Assembly: GCF_963678635.1 (NCBI RefSeq)
Contig: NC_087062.1
Span: 42,858,395 to 42,922,394, forward strand
Length of the DNA stretch: 64,000 nt
Direction of reading: 5' to 3'
Source: Symsagittifera roscoffensis
Taxonomy: Eukaryota; Xenacoelomorpha; Acoela; Convolutidae
Under the pieces are notes generated by a model. The model was not told where the DNA came from, ran no database searches, and saw only the letters and a list, made by a program, of their open reading frames with translations. The translations under genes and the position numbers were made by a program. This document shows positions 1-16,010 of the stretch, in pieces. Positions within the stretch are counted from its first letter, which is position 1; every line of letters starts with the position of its first letter.

Positions 1-3000
1 CAATACCTCTCGACAAAAGTCTGACATACTTGTTGTTTCTCCTAACTCAGTTTTTTAGAGGACATGCGAACGCCATACCCAGAGTGATGCAGCTTTCTCA
101 AAATTACTATTCACAAAACTGTTCTTTTTTTCCTAACTCAGTGCCTACAGAGGACATGCGAAGACCATACTCAATGTGATGCAATTTTCTCGAAAGTACT
201 TTTCACAGACATGTCCTTTTTCCTAATTCACTACCTACAGAGGACATGCGACTGCCGTACTCATTGTGATGCAATAACTCTCCAAAAAAAGTCTTACATA
301 CCTGTTGTTTCTCCTACTTCAGTTTCTACAGAGGAAATGTGAACGCCATACTCAGTGCGATGCAATTTTTCTCAAAAATACTTTTTACAGACCTGCTCTT
401 TTTCCTAATTGAGTTCCTACAGAGGACATGCGACGGCCATAGTTAGTGTGATGCAATAACTCTTGAAAAAAGTATTACATACCTGTTGTTTCTCCTACTT
501 CAGTTTCTACAGAGGAAATGTGAACGCCATACTAAGTGTGATGCAATTTTTCTAAAAAGTACTTTTTACAGAACTATTTTTTTCTCCTAATTCAGTACCT
601 ACAGAGGACATGCGATGGCCATACTCAGTGTGATGCAATAACACTCAAAAAAAGTCTTACATACCTGTTCATTCTTCTACTTCAGTTTTTACAGAGGACA
701 TGCGAACGCTATACTCAGTTTGATGCAATTTTTCTCACAAGTACTTTTTACCGACCTGTTCTTTTTCCTAATTCAGTAATTGCAGAAGACGTGCGACGGC
801 CATAATCAGTGTTATGCAATTTTTCTCGAATTTTTTTTACAGACCTGTTCTTTCCTAATTCAGTAATTGGAGAAGACATGCGACGGCCATACTTAGTGTG
901 ATGCAGAATTTTCTCAAAACTACCTTTTACAGACCTGTTTTTTCCTAATTCAGTACAACAGAGGACATGCGGCGGCCATACTCATTGTGATTCAATAACT
1001 CTCCAAAAAAATCATACATACCTGTTGTTTCCTCCTATTCAGTTTTTACAGAGGATATACGAACGCCATACTAAAAGCGATTCAATTTTTCTCTAAAGTT
1101 TTTTTTACAGACCTGCTCTTTTTCCTAATTCAGTGTTTGCAGAGGACATGCGATGGTCATACTCAGTGTGATGCAATAACTCTCGAAAAAAGTCTTTTAT
1201 ACCTGTTGTTTCTCTCACTTCGGTTTTTACAGAGGACATGCGAACGCCATACTCAGTGTGATGCAATTTTTCTCAAAAGTACTTTTAAAGACATGTCCTT
1301 TTTCCTAATTTAGCACTCGCAGAGGACATACGACGGCCATACTCAGTGTAATGCAAGTTCTCTCAAGAACACTTTTTACCGATCTGTTCTTTTTCCCAAT
1401 TCAGTACTTACAGCGGACATGCAAACGCCATACTCAGTGTGATGCAATTTTTCTCAAAAGTACCTTTACAGTCATGTCCTTTTTCCTAATTTAGCACTCG
1501 CAGAGGACATACGACGCCCATACTCAGTTTAATGCAAATTTTCTCAAAAACACTTTTTACCGACCTGTTCTTTTTTCCTAATTCAGTATTTACAGAGGAC
1601 ATGCGAACGCCATGCTCAGTGTGATGTAATAACTCTCAAAAAAGTCTTAGATACCTGTTTTTTCTCCTAATTCATTTTTTACAGCGTACATGCGAATCCC
1701 ATACTCAGTTTGATGCAATTTTTCTCAAAACTAATTTTACAGACCTGTTCTCTTTCCAAATTCAGTTTTTACAGAGGACATGCGACGGCCATACTCAGTT
1801 AAAAAACGTTTTACATAAAAACGTTTTACAGACCTGCACTTTTTCCTAATTCGACACTTGCAGAAAATATGCGACGGTCATACTCAGTGTGATACAACTT
1901 TTCTCAAAAATACTTCTTACAGACCTGTTCTTTTTCCTAATTCAATACTCACAGAGGACATGCGACGCCCATACTCAGTATGATGTAATAACTCTCGAAA
2001 AAAGTCTTACATACCGGTTGTTTCTCCTACTTCAGTTTTTACAGAGGACATGCGAACGCCGTACTCAGTCTGATGCAACTTTTCTCAAAACTACTTCAGT
2101 ACTTGCAGAGTACATGCGACCGTCATACTCTGTGTGATGCAATAACTCTCGAAAAAAAACTTACATACCTGTTGTTTCTCCTATTTCAATTCTTACAGAG
2201 GACATGCGAACAACACACTCAGTATGATGCAATTTTTCTCAGATGTACTTTTTATAGACCTGATGTTTTCCATAATTCAATACATACAGTGAACATGCAA
2301 TGGCCGTACTCCTTGTGATGCAATAATTCTCCAAAAAAAGTCTTACATACCTGTTGTTTCTCCTACTTCAGTTTCTACAGAGGAAATGCGAACGCCATAC
2401 TCAGTGCGATGCAATTTTTCTCAAAAGTACTTTTTACAGACCTGCTCTTTTTCCTAATTGAGTTCCTACAGAGTACATGCGACGGCCATAGTTAGTATGA
2501 TGCAATAACTCTTGAAAAAAGTATTACATACCTGTTGTTTCTCCCGTTTCAGTTTGTACAGAGTACGTGCGAACGCCATACTCAGTGTGATGCACTTTTT
2601 CTAAAAATTACTTTTTACAGACCTGTTTTTTTTCTTAATTCAGTACCTACAGAGGACATGCGATGGCCATACTCAGTGTGATGCAATAACACTCAAAAAA
2701 AGTCTTACATACTTGTTCATTCTCCTACTTCAGGTTTTACAGAGGACATGCGAACGCTATACTCAGTTTGATGCAATTTTTCTCACAAGCACTTTTTACC
2801 GACCTGTTCTTTTTCCTAATTCAGTATTTGCAGAAGACGTGCGACGGCCATAATCAGTGTTATGCAATTTTTCTCGAATTTTTTTACAGACCTGTTTTTT
2901 CCTAATTCAGTAATTGGAGAAGACATGCGACGGCCAAACTCAGTGCGATGCCATAACTCTCGATAAAAGTCTGACATACTTGTTGTTTCCTCCTATTCAG

Positions 3001-4440
3001 TTTTTACAGAGGATATGCGAACGCCATACTACTCAAAGCGATTCAATTTTTCTCAAAAGTTTTTTTTACAGACCTGCTCTTTTTCCTAATTCAGTGTTTG
3101 CAGAGGACATGCGATGGTCATACTCAGTGTGATGCAAATTTTCCCAAAAATAGATTTTACAGACATGTTCTTTTTCCTAATTCAGTACTTACTGAAAATA
3201 TTGGACGACCATACTCAGTGTGATGCAATAACTCTCGAAAAAAGTCTTTATACGTGTTGTTTCTCTCACTTCGGTTTTTACAGAGGACACGCGAACGCCA
3301 TACTCAGTCTGATGCAATTTTTCTCAAAACTACTTTTCCAGAATTTTTTTTTCTAATTCAGTACTTGCAGAGGACATGCAAACGCCATACTCAGTCTGAT
3401 GCAACTTTTCTCAAAACTACTTTTTCAGAACTTTTTTTCCTAATTCAGTACTTGCAGAGTACATACGACCGTCATACTCTGTGTGATGCAATAATTCTCG
3501 AAAAAAAATTACATACCTTTTGTTTCTCCTATTTCAATTCTTACAGAGGACATGCAAACAACACACTCAGTATGATGCAATTTTTCTCAGAAGTACTTTT
3601 TATAGACCTGTTGTTTTCCATAATTCAATACAAGAGTGAACATGCGATGGCCATACTCAACGGGATGCAATAACTCTGGAAAAAAGTCTTACATACCGGT
3701 TGTTTCTCCTACTTCAGTTTTTACAGAGGACATGCGAACGCCATACTCAGTCTGATGCAACTTTTCTCAAAACTACTTTTTCAGAACTTTTTTTTCCTAA
3801 TTCAGTACTTGCAGAGTACATGCAACCGTCATACTCTGTGTGATGCAATAATTTTCGAAAAAAAATTACATACCTGTTGTTTCTCCTATTTCAATTCTTA
3901 CAGAGGACATGCGAACAATACACTCAGTATGATGCAATTTTTCTCAGAAGTACTTTTTATAGACCTGTTGTTTTCCATAATTCAATACAACAGTGAACAT
4001 GCGATGGCCATACACTGTGTGATGCAATAACTCTCGAAAAAAAACTTACAAATCTGTTGTTTCTCCTCTTTCAGTTTTTACAGAGGAAATGCGAACAACA
4101 CACTCAGTGTGATGCATTTTTCCTCAGACGTAGTTTTTATAGACCTGTTCTTTTCCATAAGTCAGTACTTACTGTCGACATGCGAGGACCATACTCAGTG
4201 TGATGCAATATCTCAGGAAAAAATCTTTGATACCTGTTGTTTCTCCTACATCAATTTTTACAGAGGACATGCAAACAACACGCTCAGTGTGATGCAATTT
4301 TTCTCAGAAGTACTTTTTATAGACCTGTTATTTTTCCTAATTCAGTAATTGCAGAAGACATTCGACGGCCATACTCAGTGTGTTGCAATAACTCTCGATA
4401 AAAGTCTGAAATACTTGTCGTTTCTCCTAACTCAGTTTTT

Positions 4441-5700
4441 ACAGAGGACATGCGAACACAACACTCAGTCTGAAGCAATTTTCTCGAAAATACTTTTTAC
4501 AGACCTGTTCTTTTTCCTATTTCAGTAATTGCAGAAGACATGCAACGGCCATACTCAGTGTGAAGCAGTTTTCTCAAAAGCACTTTTTACAGACCTGTTC
4601 TTTTCCTAATTCAATAATTGCAGAAGACATGCGACGGCCATGCTCAGTGTGTTGCAATAACTCTCGATAAAAGTCTGACATACTTGTCGTTTCTCCTAAC
4701 TCAGTTTTTACAGAGGACATGCGAACACAACACTCACTCTGAAGCAATTTTCTCGAAAAAACTTTTTACAGACCTCTTCTTTTTCCTAATTCAGTAATTG
4801 CAGAAGACATGCAACGGCCATACTCAGTGTGATGCATTTTTCTCGAAATTTTTTTTTTACAGATCTGCTTTTTTTCTAATTCAGTAATTGCAGAAGACAT
4901 GCGACGTTCAAACTCAGTGTGATGCAACTTTTCTCAAAAATTTCTCTTACAGACCTGTTCTTTTTCTAATTCAGTACTCACAGAGGACGTGCGACGGCCA
5001 ATTTCGGGGTGATGCAATGACTCTCGTTAAAAGTCTGACATACTTGTTGTTTCTCCTAACTCAGTTTTTACAAAGGAAATGCGAACGCAATACCCAGTGT
5101 GATGCAACTTTCTCAAAAGTACTATTCACAAAACTTCTTTTTTTCCTAACTCAGTGCCTACAGAGGACATGCGAACACAACACTCAGTCTGAAGCAATTT
5201 TCTCGAAAATACTTTTTACAGACCTGTTCTTTTTCCTATTTCAGTAATTGCAGAAGACATGCAACGGCCATACTCAGTGTGAAGCAGTTTTCTCAAAAGC
5301 ACTTTTTACAGACCTGTTCTTTTCCTAATTCAATAATTGCAGAAGACATGCGACGGCCATGCTCAGTGTGTTGCAATAACTCTCGATAAAAGTCTGACAT
5401 ACTTGTCGTTTCTCCTAACTCAGTTTTTACAGAGGACATGCGAACACAACACTCACTCTGAAGCAATTTTCTCGAAAATACTTTTTACAGACCTGTTCTT
5501 TTTCCTAATTCAGTAATTACAGAAGACATGCAACGGCCATACTCAGTGTGATGCATTTTTCTCGAAATTTTTTTTTTACAGATCTGCTTTTTTTCTAATT
5601 CAGTAATTGCAGAAGACATGCGACGGTCATACTCAGTGTGATGCAACTTTTCTCAAAAACACCTTTTACAGACCTGTTCTTTTTCTAACTCAATACTTAC
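4441..5700. repeat. Higher-order block in satellite, ~720 bp period
   Basis: The run starting near 4,441, with its unusual variants (aacacaacactcagtctgaagc and the gaagcagttttctc variant), recurs near 5,161 at almost full identity. This is a shift of about 720 bp, or eight monomers. Neighbouring monomers are much less alike, so this is a recent local amplification inside the array. Confidence 0.8.
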
Positions 5701-8700
5701 AGAGGATGTGCGGCGGCCAATTTCAGGGTGATGCAATAACTCTCGACAAAAGTCTGACATACTTGTTGTTTCTCCTAACTCAGTTTTTACAAAGGAAATG
5801 CGAACGCAATACCCAGTGTGATGCAGCTTTCTCAAAAGTACTATTCACAAAACTTCTTTTTTTCCTAACTCAGTGCCTACAGAGGACATGCGAGGACCAT
5901 ACTCAATGTGATGCAACTTTTCTCAAAAATACTTTTTACAGACCTGTTCTTTTTCTAAATCAATACTTACAGAGGACGTGCGGCGGCCAATTTCAGGGTG
6001 ATGCAATAACTCTCGACAAAAGTCTACCATACCTGTTGTTTCTCCTACTTCTGTTTTTACAGAGGACATGCGAACGCTATACTCAGTTTGATGTAATTTT
6101 TCTCACAAGTAATTTCACAGACCTGTTCTTTTTCCTAACTCAGTAATTGCAGAAGACATGCGACGGCCATAATCAGTGTGATGCAATTTTTCTCGAATTT
6201 TTTCACAGACCTGTTTTTTCCTAATTCAGTAATTGGAGAAGACATGCGACGGCCATACTCAGTGTGATGCAGAATTTTCTCAAAACTACCTTTTACAACC
6301 TGTTTTTTTCTAATTCAGTACTTACAGAGGACGTGCGACGTCCAAACTCAGTGCGATGCCATAACTCTCGATAAAAGTCTGACATACTTGTTGTTTCCTC
6401 CTATTCACTTTTTACAGAGGATATGCGAACGCCATACTCAAAGCGATTCAATTTTCCTCAAAAGTTTTTTTTACAGACCTGCTCTTTTTCCTAATTCAGT
6501 GTTTGCAGAGGACATGCGATGGTCATACTCAATGTGATGCAAATTTTTCCAAAAATAGATTTTACAGACAGGTTCATTTTCCTAATTCAGTACTTACTGA
6601 AAATATGGGACGACCATACTCAGTGTGATGCAATAACTCTCGAAAAAAGTCTGTTGTTTCTCCCACTTCGGTTTTTACAGAGGACATGCGAACGCCATAC
6701 TTAGTGTGATGCAATTTTTCTCAAAAGTACCTTTACAGGCATGTCCTTTTTCCTAATTTAGCAATCGCAGAGGACATACGACGGCCATACTCAGTGTAAT
6801 GCACGTTTTCTCAAGAACACTTTTAACCGATCTGTTCTTTTTCCTAATTCAGTACTTACAGTGGACATGCAAACGCCATACTCAGTATGATGCAATTTTT
6901 CTCAAAAGTAGTTTTTCAGTCATGTCCTTTTTCCTAATTTAGCACTCGCAGAGGACATACGACGGCCATACTCAGTGTAGTGCAAATTTTCTCAAAAACA
7001 CTTTTTACCGACCTGTTCTTTTTCCTAATTCAGTACTTACAGAGGACATGCGAATTCCATACTCAGTTTGATGCAATTTTTCTCAAAACTAATTTTACAG
7101 ACCTGTTCTCTTTCCTAATTCAGTACTTACAGAGGACATGCGACGGCCATACTCAGTTAAAAAACGTTTTTCATAAAAACGTTTTACATACCAGCAAATT
7201 TTTTTTTTACAGATCTGCTTTTCTTCTAATTCAGTAATTTCAGAAGAGATGCAACGGTCATACTTAGTGTGATGCAACTTGTCTCAAAAATACCTTTTAC
7301 AGACCTGTTCTTTTTCTTACTCAGTACTTACAGAGGACGTGCGGCGGCCAATTTCAGGGTGATGCAATAACTCTCGACAAAAGTCTGACATACTTGTTGT
7401 TTCTCCTAACTCAGTTTTTACAAGGGAAATGCGAACGCCATACCCAGTGTGATGCAAATTTCTCAAAATTACTATTCACAAATCTTCTTTTTTTCCTAAC
7501 TCAGTGCCTACAGAGGACATTCGAGGACCATACTCAATGTGATGCAACTTTTCTCAAAAATACTTTTTACAGACCTGTTCTTTTTCCTAATTCAATACTT
7601 ACAGAGGATACGGGACGGTCAGACTCAGTGTGATGCAATAACTCTCGAAAAAAAGTCTACCATACCTGTTGGTTCTCCTACTTCTGTTTTTACAGAGGAC
7701 ATGCGAACGCCATACCCAGTGTGATGCAATTTTCTCGAAAGTACCTTTCACAGACTTAGCCTTTTTCCTAATTCACTACCTACAGAGTACATGCGACGGC
7801 CGTATTCATTATGATGCAATAACTCACCAAAAAAAGTCTTAAATACCTGTTGTTTCTCCTACTTCAGTTTCTACAGAGCAATTGAAATTTTTCTAAAAAG
7901 TACTTTTTACAGACCTATTCTTTTTTCCTAATTCAGTACCTACAGAAGACATGCGATGGCCATACTCAGTGTGATGCAAAAACACTCAAAAAAAGTCTTA
8001 CATACCTGTTCATTCTCCTACTTCAGTTTTTACAGAGGACATGCGAACGCTATACTCAGTTTGATGCAATTTTTCTTACAAGTAATTTTACAGACCTGTT
8101 CTTTTTCCTAATTCAGTAATTGCAGAAGACGTGCGACGGCCATAATCAGTGTGATGCAATTTTTCTCGAATTTTTTCACAGACCTGTTTTTTCCTAATTC
8201 AGTAATTGGAGAAGACATGCGACAGCCATACTCAGTGTGATGCAGAATTTTCTCAAAACTACCTTTTACAACCTGTTTTTTTTCTAATTCAGTACTTACA
8301 GAGGACGGGCGACGTCCAAACTCAGTGCGATGCCATAACTCTCGATAAAAGTCTGACATACTTGTTGTTTCCTCCTATTCACTTTTTACAGAGGATATGC
8401 GAACGCCATACTCAAAGCGATTCAGTTTTTCTCAAAAGTTTTTTTACAGTTCTGCTCTTTTTCCTAATTCAGTGTTTGCAGAGGACATTCGATGGTCATA
8501 CTCAATGTGATGCAAATTTTCCCAAAAATAGATTTTACAGACATGTTCTTTTTCCTAATTCAGTACTTACTGAAAATATGAGACGACCATACTCAGTGTG
8601 ATGCAATAACTCTCGAAAAAAGTCTGTTGTTTCTCCCACTTCGGTTTTTACAGAGGACATGCAAACGCCATACTCAGTGTGATGCAATTTTTCTCAAAAG

Positions 8701-11700
8701 TACTTTTACAGGCATGTCCTTTTTCCTAATTTAGCACTCGCAGAGGACGTACGACGGCCATACTCAGTGTAATGCAAATTTTCTCAAAAACACTTTTTAC
8801 CGACCTGTTCTTTTTCCTAATTCAGTACTTACAGAGGACATGCGAACGCCATACTCAGTGTGATGCAATAACTCTCAAAAAATCTTAGATATCTGTTTTT
8901 TCTCCTAAATCATTTTTTGCAGCGTACATGCGAATTCCATACTCAGTTGATGCAATTTTTCTCAAAACTAATTTTAGAGACCTGTTCTCTTTCCTAATTC
9001 AGTACTTACAGAGAACATGCGATGGCCATACTCAGCAGGATGCAATAACTCTCGAAAAAAAGTCATACATACCTGTTGTTTCTCCTACTTCAGTTTTTAC
9101 AGAGGACATGCGAACGCCATACTCAGTCCGATGCAATTTTTCTCAAAACTACTTTTCCAGAACTTTTTTTCTAATTCAATACTTACAGAGGACATGCGAA
9201 CGCCATACTCAGTGTGATGCAATAACTCTCAAAAAAGTCTTAGATACCTGTTTTTTCTCCTAATTCATTTTTTACAGCGTACATGCAAATTCCATACTGA
9301 GTTTGATGCAATTTTTCTCAAAACTAATTTTACAGACCTGTTCTCTTTCCTAATTCAGTACTTACAGAGGACATGCGAACGCCATACTCTGTGTGATGCA
9401 ATAAATCTCGAAAAAAAATTACCCACCTGTTGTTTCTCCTATTTCAATTTTTACAGAGGACATGCAAACAACACACTCAGTATGATGCAATTTTTCTCAG
9501 AAGTACTTTTCCAGAACTTTTTTTTCTAATTCAGTACTTGCAGAGGACATGCGACCGTCATACTCTGTGTGATGCAATAACTCTCGAAAAAAAACTCAGA
9601 TACCTATTGTTTCTCCTACATCAATTTTTACAGAGGACATGCAAAAAACACACTCAGTTTGATGCAATTTTTCTCAGAAGTACTTTTTATGACCTGTTTT
9701 TTTTCATAATTCAAAACTTACAGAGGACATGCGACGGCCATGTTCAGTGTGATGCAATATTTCGCGAAAAAAGACTTACATACCTGTTGTTCCACCTTCT
9801 TCAGTTTTTACAAAGGACGTGTGAACGCCATACTCAGTATGATGCAATTTTTCTCAAAAGTACTTTTACAGCCATATCCTTTTTCCTAATTTAGCACTCA
9901 CAGAGGACATGCGCCGGCCATACTCAGTGTAATGCAAATTTTCTCAAAAACATTTTTTACCGCCCTGTTCTTTTCCCTAATTCAGTACTTACAGAGGACA
10001 TGCAAACGCCATATTCAGTGTGATGCAATAACTCTCAAAAAATCGTAGATACCTGTTTTTTCTCCTAATTCGGTTTTTACAGCGTAGATGCGAATTCCAT
10101 ACTCAGTTTGATGCAGTTTTTCTCAAACTTAATTTTACAGACCTGTTCTCTTTCCTAAGTCAGTACTTACAGAGGACATGCAAACGCCATATTCAGAGTG
10201 TGCAATAACTCTCAAAAAAGTCTTAGATACCTGTTTTTTCTCCTATTTCAGTTTTTACAGAGGACATGCGAACGCCATACTCAGTCCGATGCAGTTTTTC
10301 TCAAAACTACTTTTCCAGGACTTTTTTTTCCTAATTCAGTACTTGCAGAGGACATGCGACCGTCATACTCTGTGTGATGCAATAACTCTCGAAAAAGTCT
10401 TAGATACCTGTTTTTTCTCCTAATTCAAATTTTACAGAGTAGATGCGAATTCCATACTCAGTTTGATGCAGTTTGTCTCAAAATTAATTTTACAGACCTG
10501 TTCTTTTTCCTAAATCAGTACTTACAGAGGACATGCAAACTCCATATTCAGTGTGATGCAATCACTCTCAAAAAAGTCTTAGATACCTGTTTTTTCTCCT
10601 AATTCAAATTTTACAGCGTAGATGCGAATTCCATACTCAGTTTGATGCAGTTTTTCTCAAAATTAATTTTACAGACCTGTTGTCGTTCCTAATTCAGTTC
10701 TTACAGAGGACATGCAAACGCCATACTCATTCCGATGCAATTTTTCTCAAAACTACTTTTCCAGGACATTTTTTTCCTAATTCAGTACTTGCAGAGGACA
10801 TGCGACCGACATACTCTATGTGATGCAATAACTCTCGAAAAAAAACTTATATACCTGTTGTTTCTCCTACATCAATTTTTACAGAGGGCATGCGAACAAC
10901 ACTCTCAGACTCAGTGTGATGCAATTTTTCTCAGAAGTACTTTTTATACCTGTTCTTTTCCGTAATTCAAAAATTACAGAGGACATGCGACGGCCATGTT
11001 CAGTGTGATGCAATGATTCGCGAAAAATGTCTTACATACCTGTTGTTCCACCTTCTTCAGTTTTTACAGAGGACGTGCGAACGCCATACTCAGTATGATG
11101 CAATTTTTCTCAAAAGTACTTTTCACAGACCTGTTCTTTTTCCTAATTCAATATTTACCTGGTACATACGACGGCCATACTCAGTATGATGCAAAAACTC
11201 TCGAGAAAAAACTTACATACCTGTTGTCTCTCCTACTTCAGTTCTTACAGAGAATAAGCGAACGCCATAACCAGTGTGATGCAATTTTTCTCAAAATTAA
11301 TTTTACAGCCATATCCTTTTTCCTAATTTAGCACTCGCAGAGGACATGCGACGGCCATACTCAGTGTAATGCAAACTTTCTCAAAAACATTTTTTACCGA
11401 CCTGTTCTTTTTCCTAATTCAGTACTTACAGAGGACATGCAAACGCCATATTCAGTGTAAACACTAACTCTCAAAAAAGTCCTAGATACCTGTTTTTTCT
11501 CCTAATTCAGTTTTTACAGCGTAGATGCGAATTCCATACTCAATGCGATGCAATTTTTCTCAAAAGTACTTTCTAAAGACCTGTTCTTTTTCCTAATTCA
11601 AAACCTACAGATGACATGCGACAGCAATACTCAGCGTGATGCAATAACACTCAAAAAAAGTCTTACAAACCTGTCCTTTCTCCTACATCAGTTTTTACAG

Positions 11701-14700
11701 AGGACATGCGAACGCCATACTCAATGTGATGCATTTTTTTCTCGAAAATACTTCTTACAGACCTGTTCTCTTTCCTAATTCAGTACTTACAGAGGACATG
11801 CGAACGCCATACTCAGTCCGATGTAATTTTTCTCAAAATAACTTTTCCAGAACTTTTTTTCCTAATTCAGTACTTGCAGAGGACATGTGATTGTCATACT
11901 CAGTGAAAAGCATATTTTCTCAAAAAATTTTTTTACCGACCTGTTCTTTTTCCTAATTCAGTATTTACAGAGGACATGCAAACGCCATATTCAGTGTGAT
12001 GCAATAACTCTCAAAAAGAGTCTTAGATACCTGTTTTTTCTCCTAATTCAGTTTTTACAGCGTAGATGCGAATTCCATACTCAGTTTGATGAAGTTTGTC
12101 TCAAAATTAATTTTACAGACCTGTTATTTTTCCTAAATCAGTACTTACAGAGGACATGCAAACGCCATATTCAGTGTGATGCAATAACTCTCAAAAAAGT
12201 CTTAGATACCTGTTTTTTCTCCTAATTCAAATTTTACAGCGTAGATGCGAATTCCATACTCAGTTTGATGCAGTTTTTCTCAAAATTAATTTTACAGACC
12301 TGTTCTCTCTCCTAATTCAGTACTTACAGAGGACATGCGAACGCCATACTCAGTCCGATGCAATTTTTCTCAAAACTACTTTTCCAGAAATTTTTTTTCT
12401 AATTCAGTACTTGCAGAGGACATGTGACCGTCATATTTTTTTGTGATTCAATAACTCTCGAAAAAAACTTATATACCTGTTGTTTCTCCTTCATCAATTT
12501 TTACAGAGGACATGCGAACAACACACTCAGTGTGATGCAATTTTTCTCAGAAGTTTTTTAGACATGTTCTTTTCCATAATTCAGTACCTACAGAGGACAT
12601 GCGACGGCCATGTTCAGTGTGATGCAATATTTCGCGAAAAAAGTCTTACATACCTGTTGTTCCACCTTCTTCAGTTTTTACAGAGGACGTGCGAACACCA
12701 TACTCATTATGATACATTTTTTCTCAAAGTTTATTTTTAGACCTGTTCTCTTTCCTAATTCAGTACTTGCAGCAGACATGCGACGGCCATTCTCAGTGTA
12801 ATGCAAATTTTCTCAAAAACATTTTTTACCGACCTGTTCTTTTTCTTAATTCAATACTCACAGAGGACATGCGACGGCCATACTTAGTATGATGTAATAA
12901 CTCTAAAAAAGAGTCTTACATACCTGTTGTTTCTCCTACTTCAGTTTTTACAGAGGACATGCGACGGCCATACTCATTGTGATTCAAAAACCCTTTAAAA
13001 AGTCTAACAAACCTGTCCTTTCTCCTACTTCAGTTTTTACAGAGGACATGCGACCGCCACACTCAGTGTGATGCTTTGTTTCTCAAAAGTACTTTCTACA
13101 GACTTGTTATTATTCCTAGTTCAATATCTACAGAGGACATGCGACGGAAATACTCAGTGTGATGCAATAACACTCAAAAAAAGTCTTACAAACCTGTCCT
13201 TTCTCCTACTTCAGTTTTTACAGAGGACATGCAAAAGCCATACTCAGTGTGATGCAATAACTCTGCAAAAAGTTCTTTGATACCTGTTGTTTCTCCAACT
13301 TCAGTCTTTACAGAGGACATGCGAATGCCATACTCAATGCGATGCAATTTTTCTCAAAAGTACTTTCTAAAGACCTGTTCTTTTTCCTAATTCAATACCT
13401 ACAGATGACATGCGACAGCAATACTCAGTGTGATGCAATAACACTCAAAAAAAGTCTTACAAACCTGTCCTTTCTCCTACTTCAGTTTTTACAGAGGACA
13501 TGCGAACGCCATACTCAGTGTGATGCATTTTTTCTCGAAAATATTTCTTACAGACCTGTTCTTTTTCCTAATTCAGTACTTGCAGAGGACATGCGACCGC
13601 CATACTCCGTGTGATGCAATAACTCACGAAAAAAGTCTTACATACCTGTTGATTCTCCTACTTCAGATTTTACAGAGGACATGCGACCGCCACACTCAGT
13701 GTGATGCTATGTTTCTCAAAAGTACTTTCTACAGACTTGTTATTATTCCTAATTCAATACCTACAGATGACATGCGACAGCAATACTCAGTGTGATGCAA
13801 TAACACTCAAAAAAAGTCTTACAAACCTGTCCTTTCTCCTACTTCAGTTTTTACAGAGGACATGCGAACGCCATACTCAGTGTGATGCATTTTTTCTCGA
13901 AAATATTTCTTACAGACCTGTTCTTTTCCTAATTCAAAACTTGCAGAGGATATGCGACGGCCATACTCAGTGTGATTCAAAAACCCTTAAAAAAGTCTAA
14001 CAAACCTGTCCTTTCTCCTACTTCAGATTTTACAGAGGACATGCGACCGCCACACTCAGTGTGATGCTATGTTTCTCAAAAGTACTTTCTACAGACTTGT
14101 TATTATTCCTAGTTCAATATCTACAGAGGACATGCGACGGAAATACTCAGTGTGATGCAATAACACTCAAAAAAAGTCTTACCAACCTGTCCTTTCTCCT
14201 ACTTCAGTTTTTACAGAGGACATGCAAACGCCATACTCAGTGTGATGCAATAACTCTGGAAAAAGTTTTTTGATACCTGTTGTTTCTCCAACTTCAGTCT
14301 TTACAGAGGACATGAAAACGCCATACTCAGTGTGATGCAATTTTTCTCAAAAGTACTTTCTAAAGACCTGTTCTTTTTCCTAATTCAATACCTACAGATG
14401 ACATGCGACAGCAATACTCAGTGTGATACAATTTTTCTCGAAAATACTTCTTACAGACCTGTTCTTTTTCCTAATTCAATACTTGCAGAGGATATGCGAC
14501 AGCCATACTCAGTGTGATGCAATAACTCTCGAAAAAAAGGCTTACATACCTGTTGTTTCTCCTACTTCAGTTATTACAGATGACAAGCGACAGCAATACT
14601 CAGTGTGATGCAATTTTTCTCGAAAATACTTCTTACAGACCTGTTCTTTTTCCTAATTCAATACCTACAGATGACATGCGACAGCAATACTCAGTGTGAT

Positions 14701-15289
14701 GCAATAACACTCAAAAAAAGTTTTACCAACCTGTCCTTTCTCCTACTTCAGTTTTTACAGAGGACATGCGAACGCCATACTCAGTGTGATGCAAGAACTC
14801 TGGAAAAAGTTTTTTGATACCTGTTGTTTCTCCAACTTCAGTCTTTACAGAGGACATGAAAACGCCATACTCAGTGTGATGCAATTTTTCTCAAAAGTAC
14901 TTTCTAAAGACCTGTTCTTTTTCCTAATTCAATACCTACAGATGACATGCGACAGCAATACTCAGTGTGATGAAATTTTTCTCGAAAATACTTCTTACAG
15001 ACCTGTTCTTTTTCCTAATTCAATACTTGCAGAGGATATGCGACAGCCATACTCCGTGTAATGCAATAACTCTCGAAAAAAAACTTACATACCTGTTGTT
15101 TCTCCTACTTCAGTTTTTACATAGGAAATGCAAACAACACACTCAGTGTGATGCATTTTTTCTCAGAAGTAGTTTTTATAGACCTGTTCTTTTTCCTAAT
15201 TCAATACCTACAGATGACATACGACGGCAATACTCAGTGTGATGCAATATCACTCAAAAAAGTCTTACAAACCTGTCCTTTCTCCTACT

Positions 15290-16010
15290 TCAGTTTTTAC
15301 AGAGGACATGCGAACGCCATACTCAGTGTGATGCATTTTTTCTCGAAAATACTTCTTACAGACCTGTTCTTTTCCTAATTCAAAACCTACAGATGACATA
15401 CGACGGCAATACTCAGTGTGATGCAATAACTCTCGAAAAAAGTTTTACATACCTGTTGTTTCTCCTACTTCAGTTTTTACAGAGGAAGTGCGAACAACAC
15501 ACTCAGTGTGATGCATTTTTCCTCAGAAGTAGTTTTTACAGACCTGTTCTTTTCCATAAGTCAGTACTTACTGTCGACATGCGAGGGCCATACTCAGTGT
15601 GATGCAATAACTCTGGAAAAAATCTTTGATACCTGTTGTTTCTCCTACTTCAGTCTTTACAGAGGACATGCGAACGCCATACTCAGTGTGATGCATTTTT
15701 TCTCGAAAATACTTCTTACAGACCTGTTCTTTTCCTAATTCAAAACCTACAGATGACATACGACGGCAATACTCAGTGTGATGCAATAACTCTCGAAAAA
15801 AGTTTTACATACCTGTTGTTTCTCCTACTTCAGTTTTTACAGAGGAAGTGCGAACAACACACTCAGTGTGATGCATTTTTCCTCAGAAGTAGTTTTTATA
15901 GACCTGTTCTTTTCCATAAGTCAGTACTTACTGTCGACATGCGAGGGCCATACTCAGTGTGATGCAATAACTCTGGAAAAAATCTTTGATACCTGTTGTT
16001 TCTCCTACTT
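15290..16010. repeat. Higher-order block in satellite, ~360 bp period
   Basis: Two adjacent four-monomer blocks of about 360 bp are nearly identical. Both contain the rare monomer variant with a GTCGAC site (actgtcgacatgcgaggg) and the variant gaagtgcgaacaacac. Confidence 0.8.
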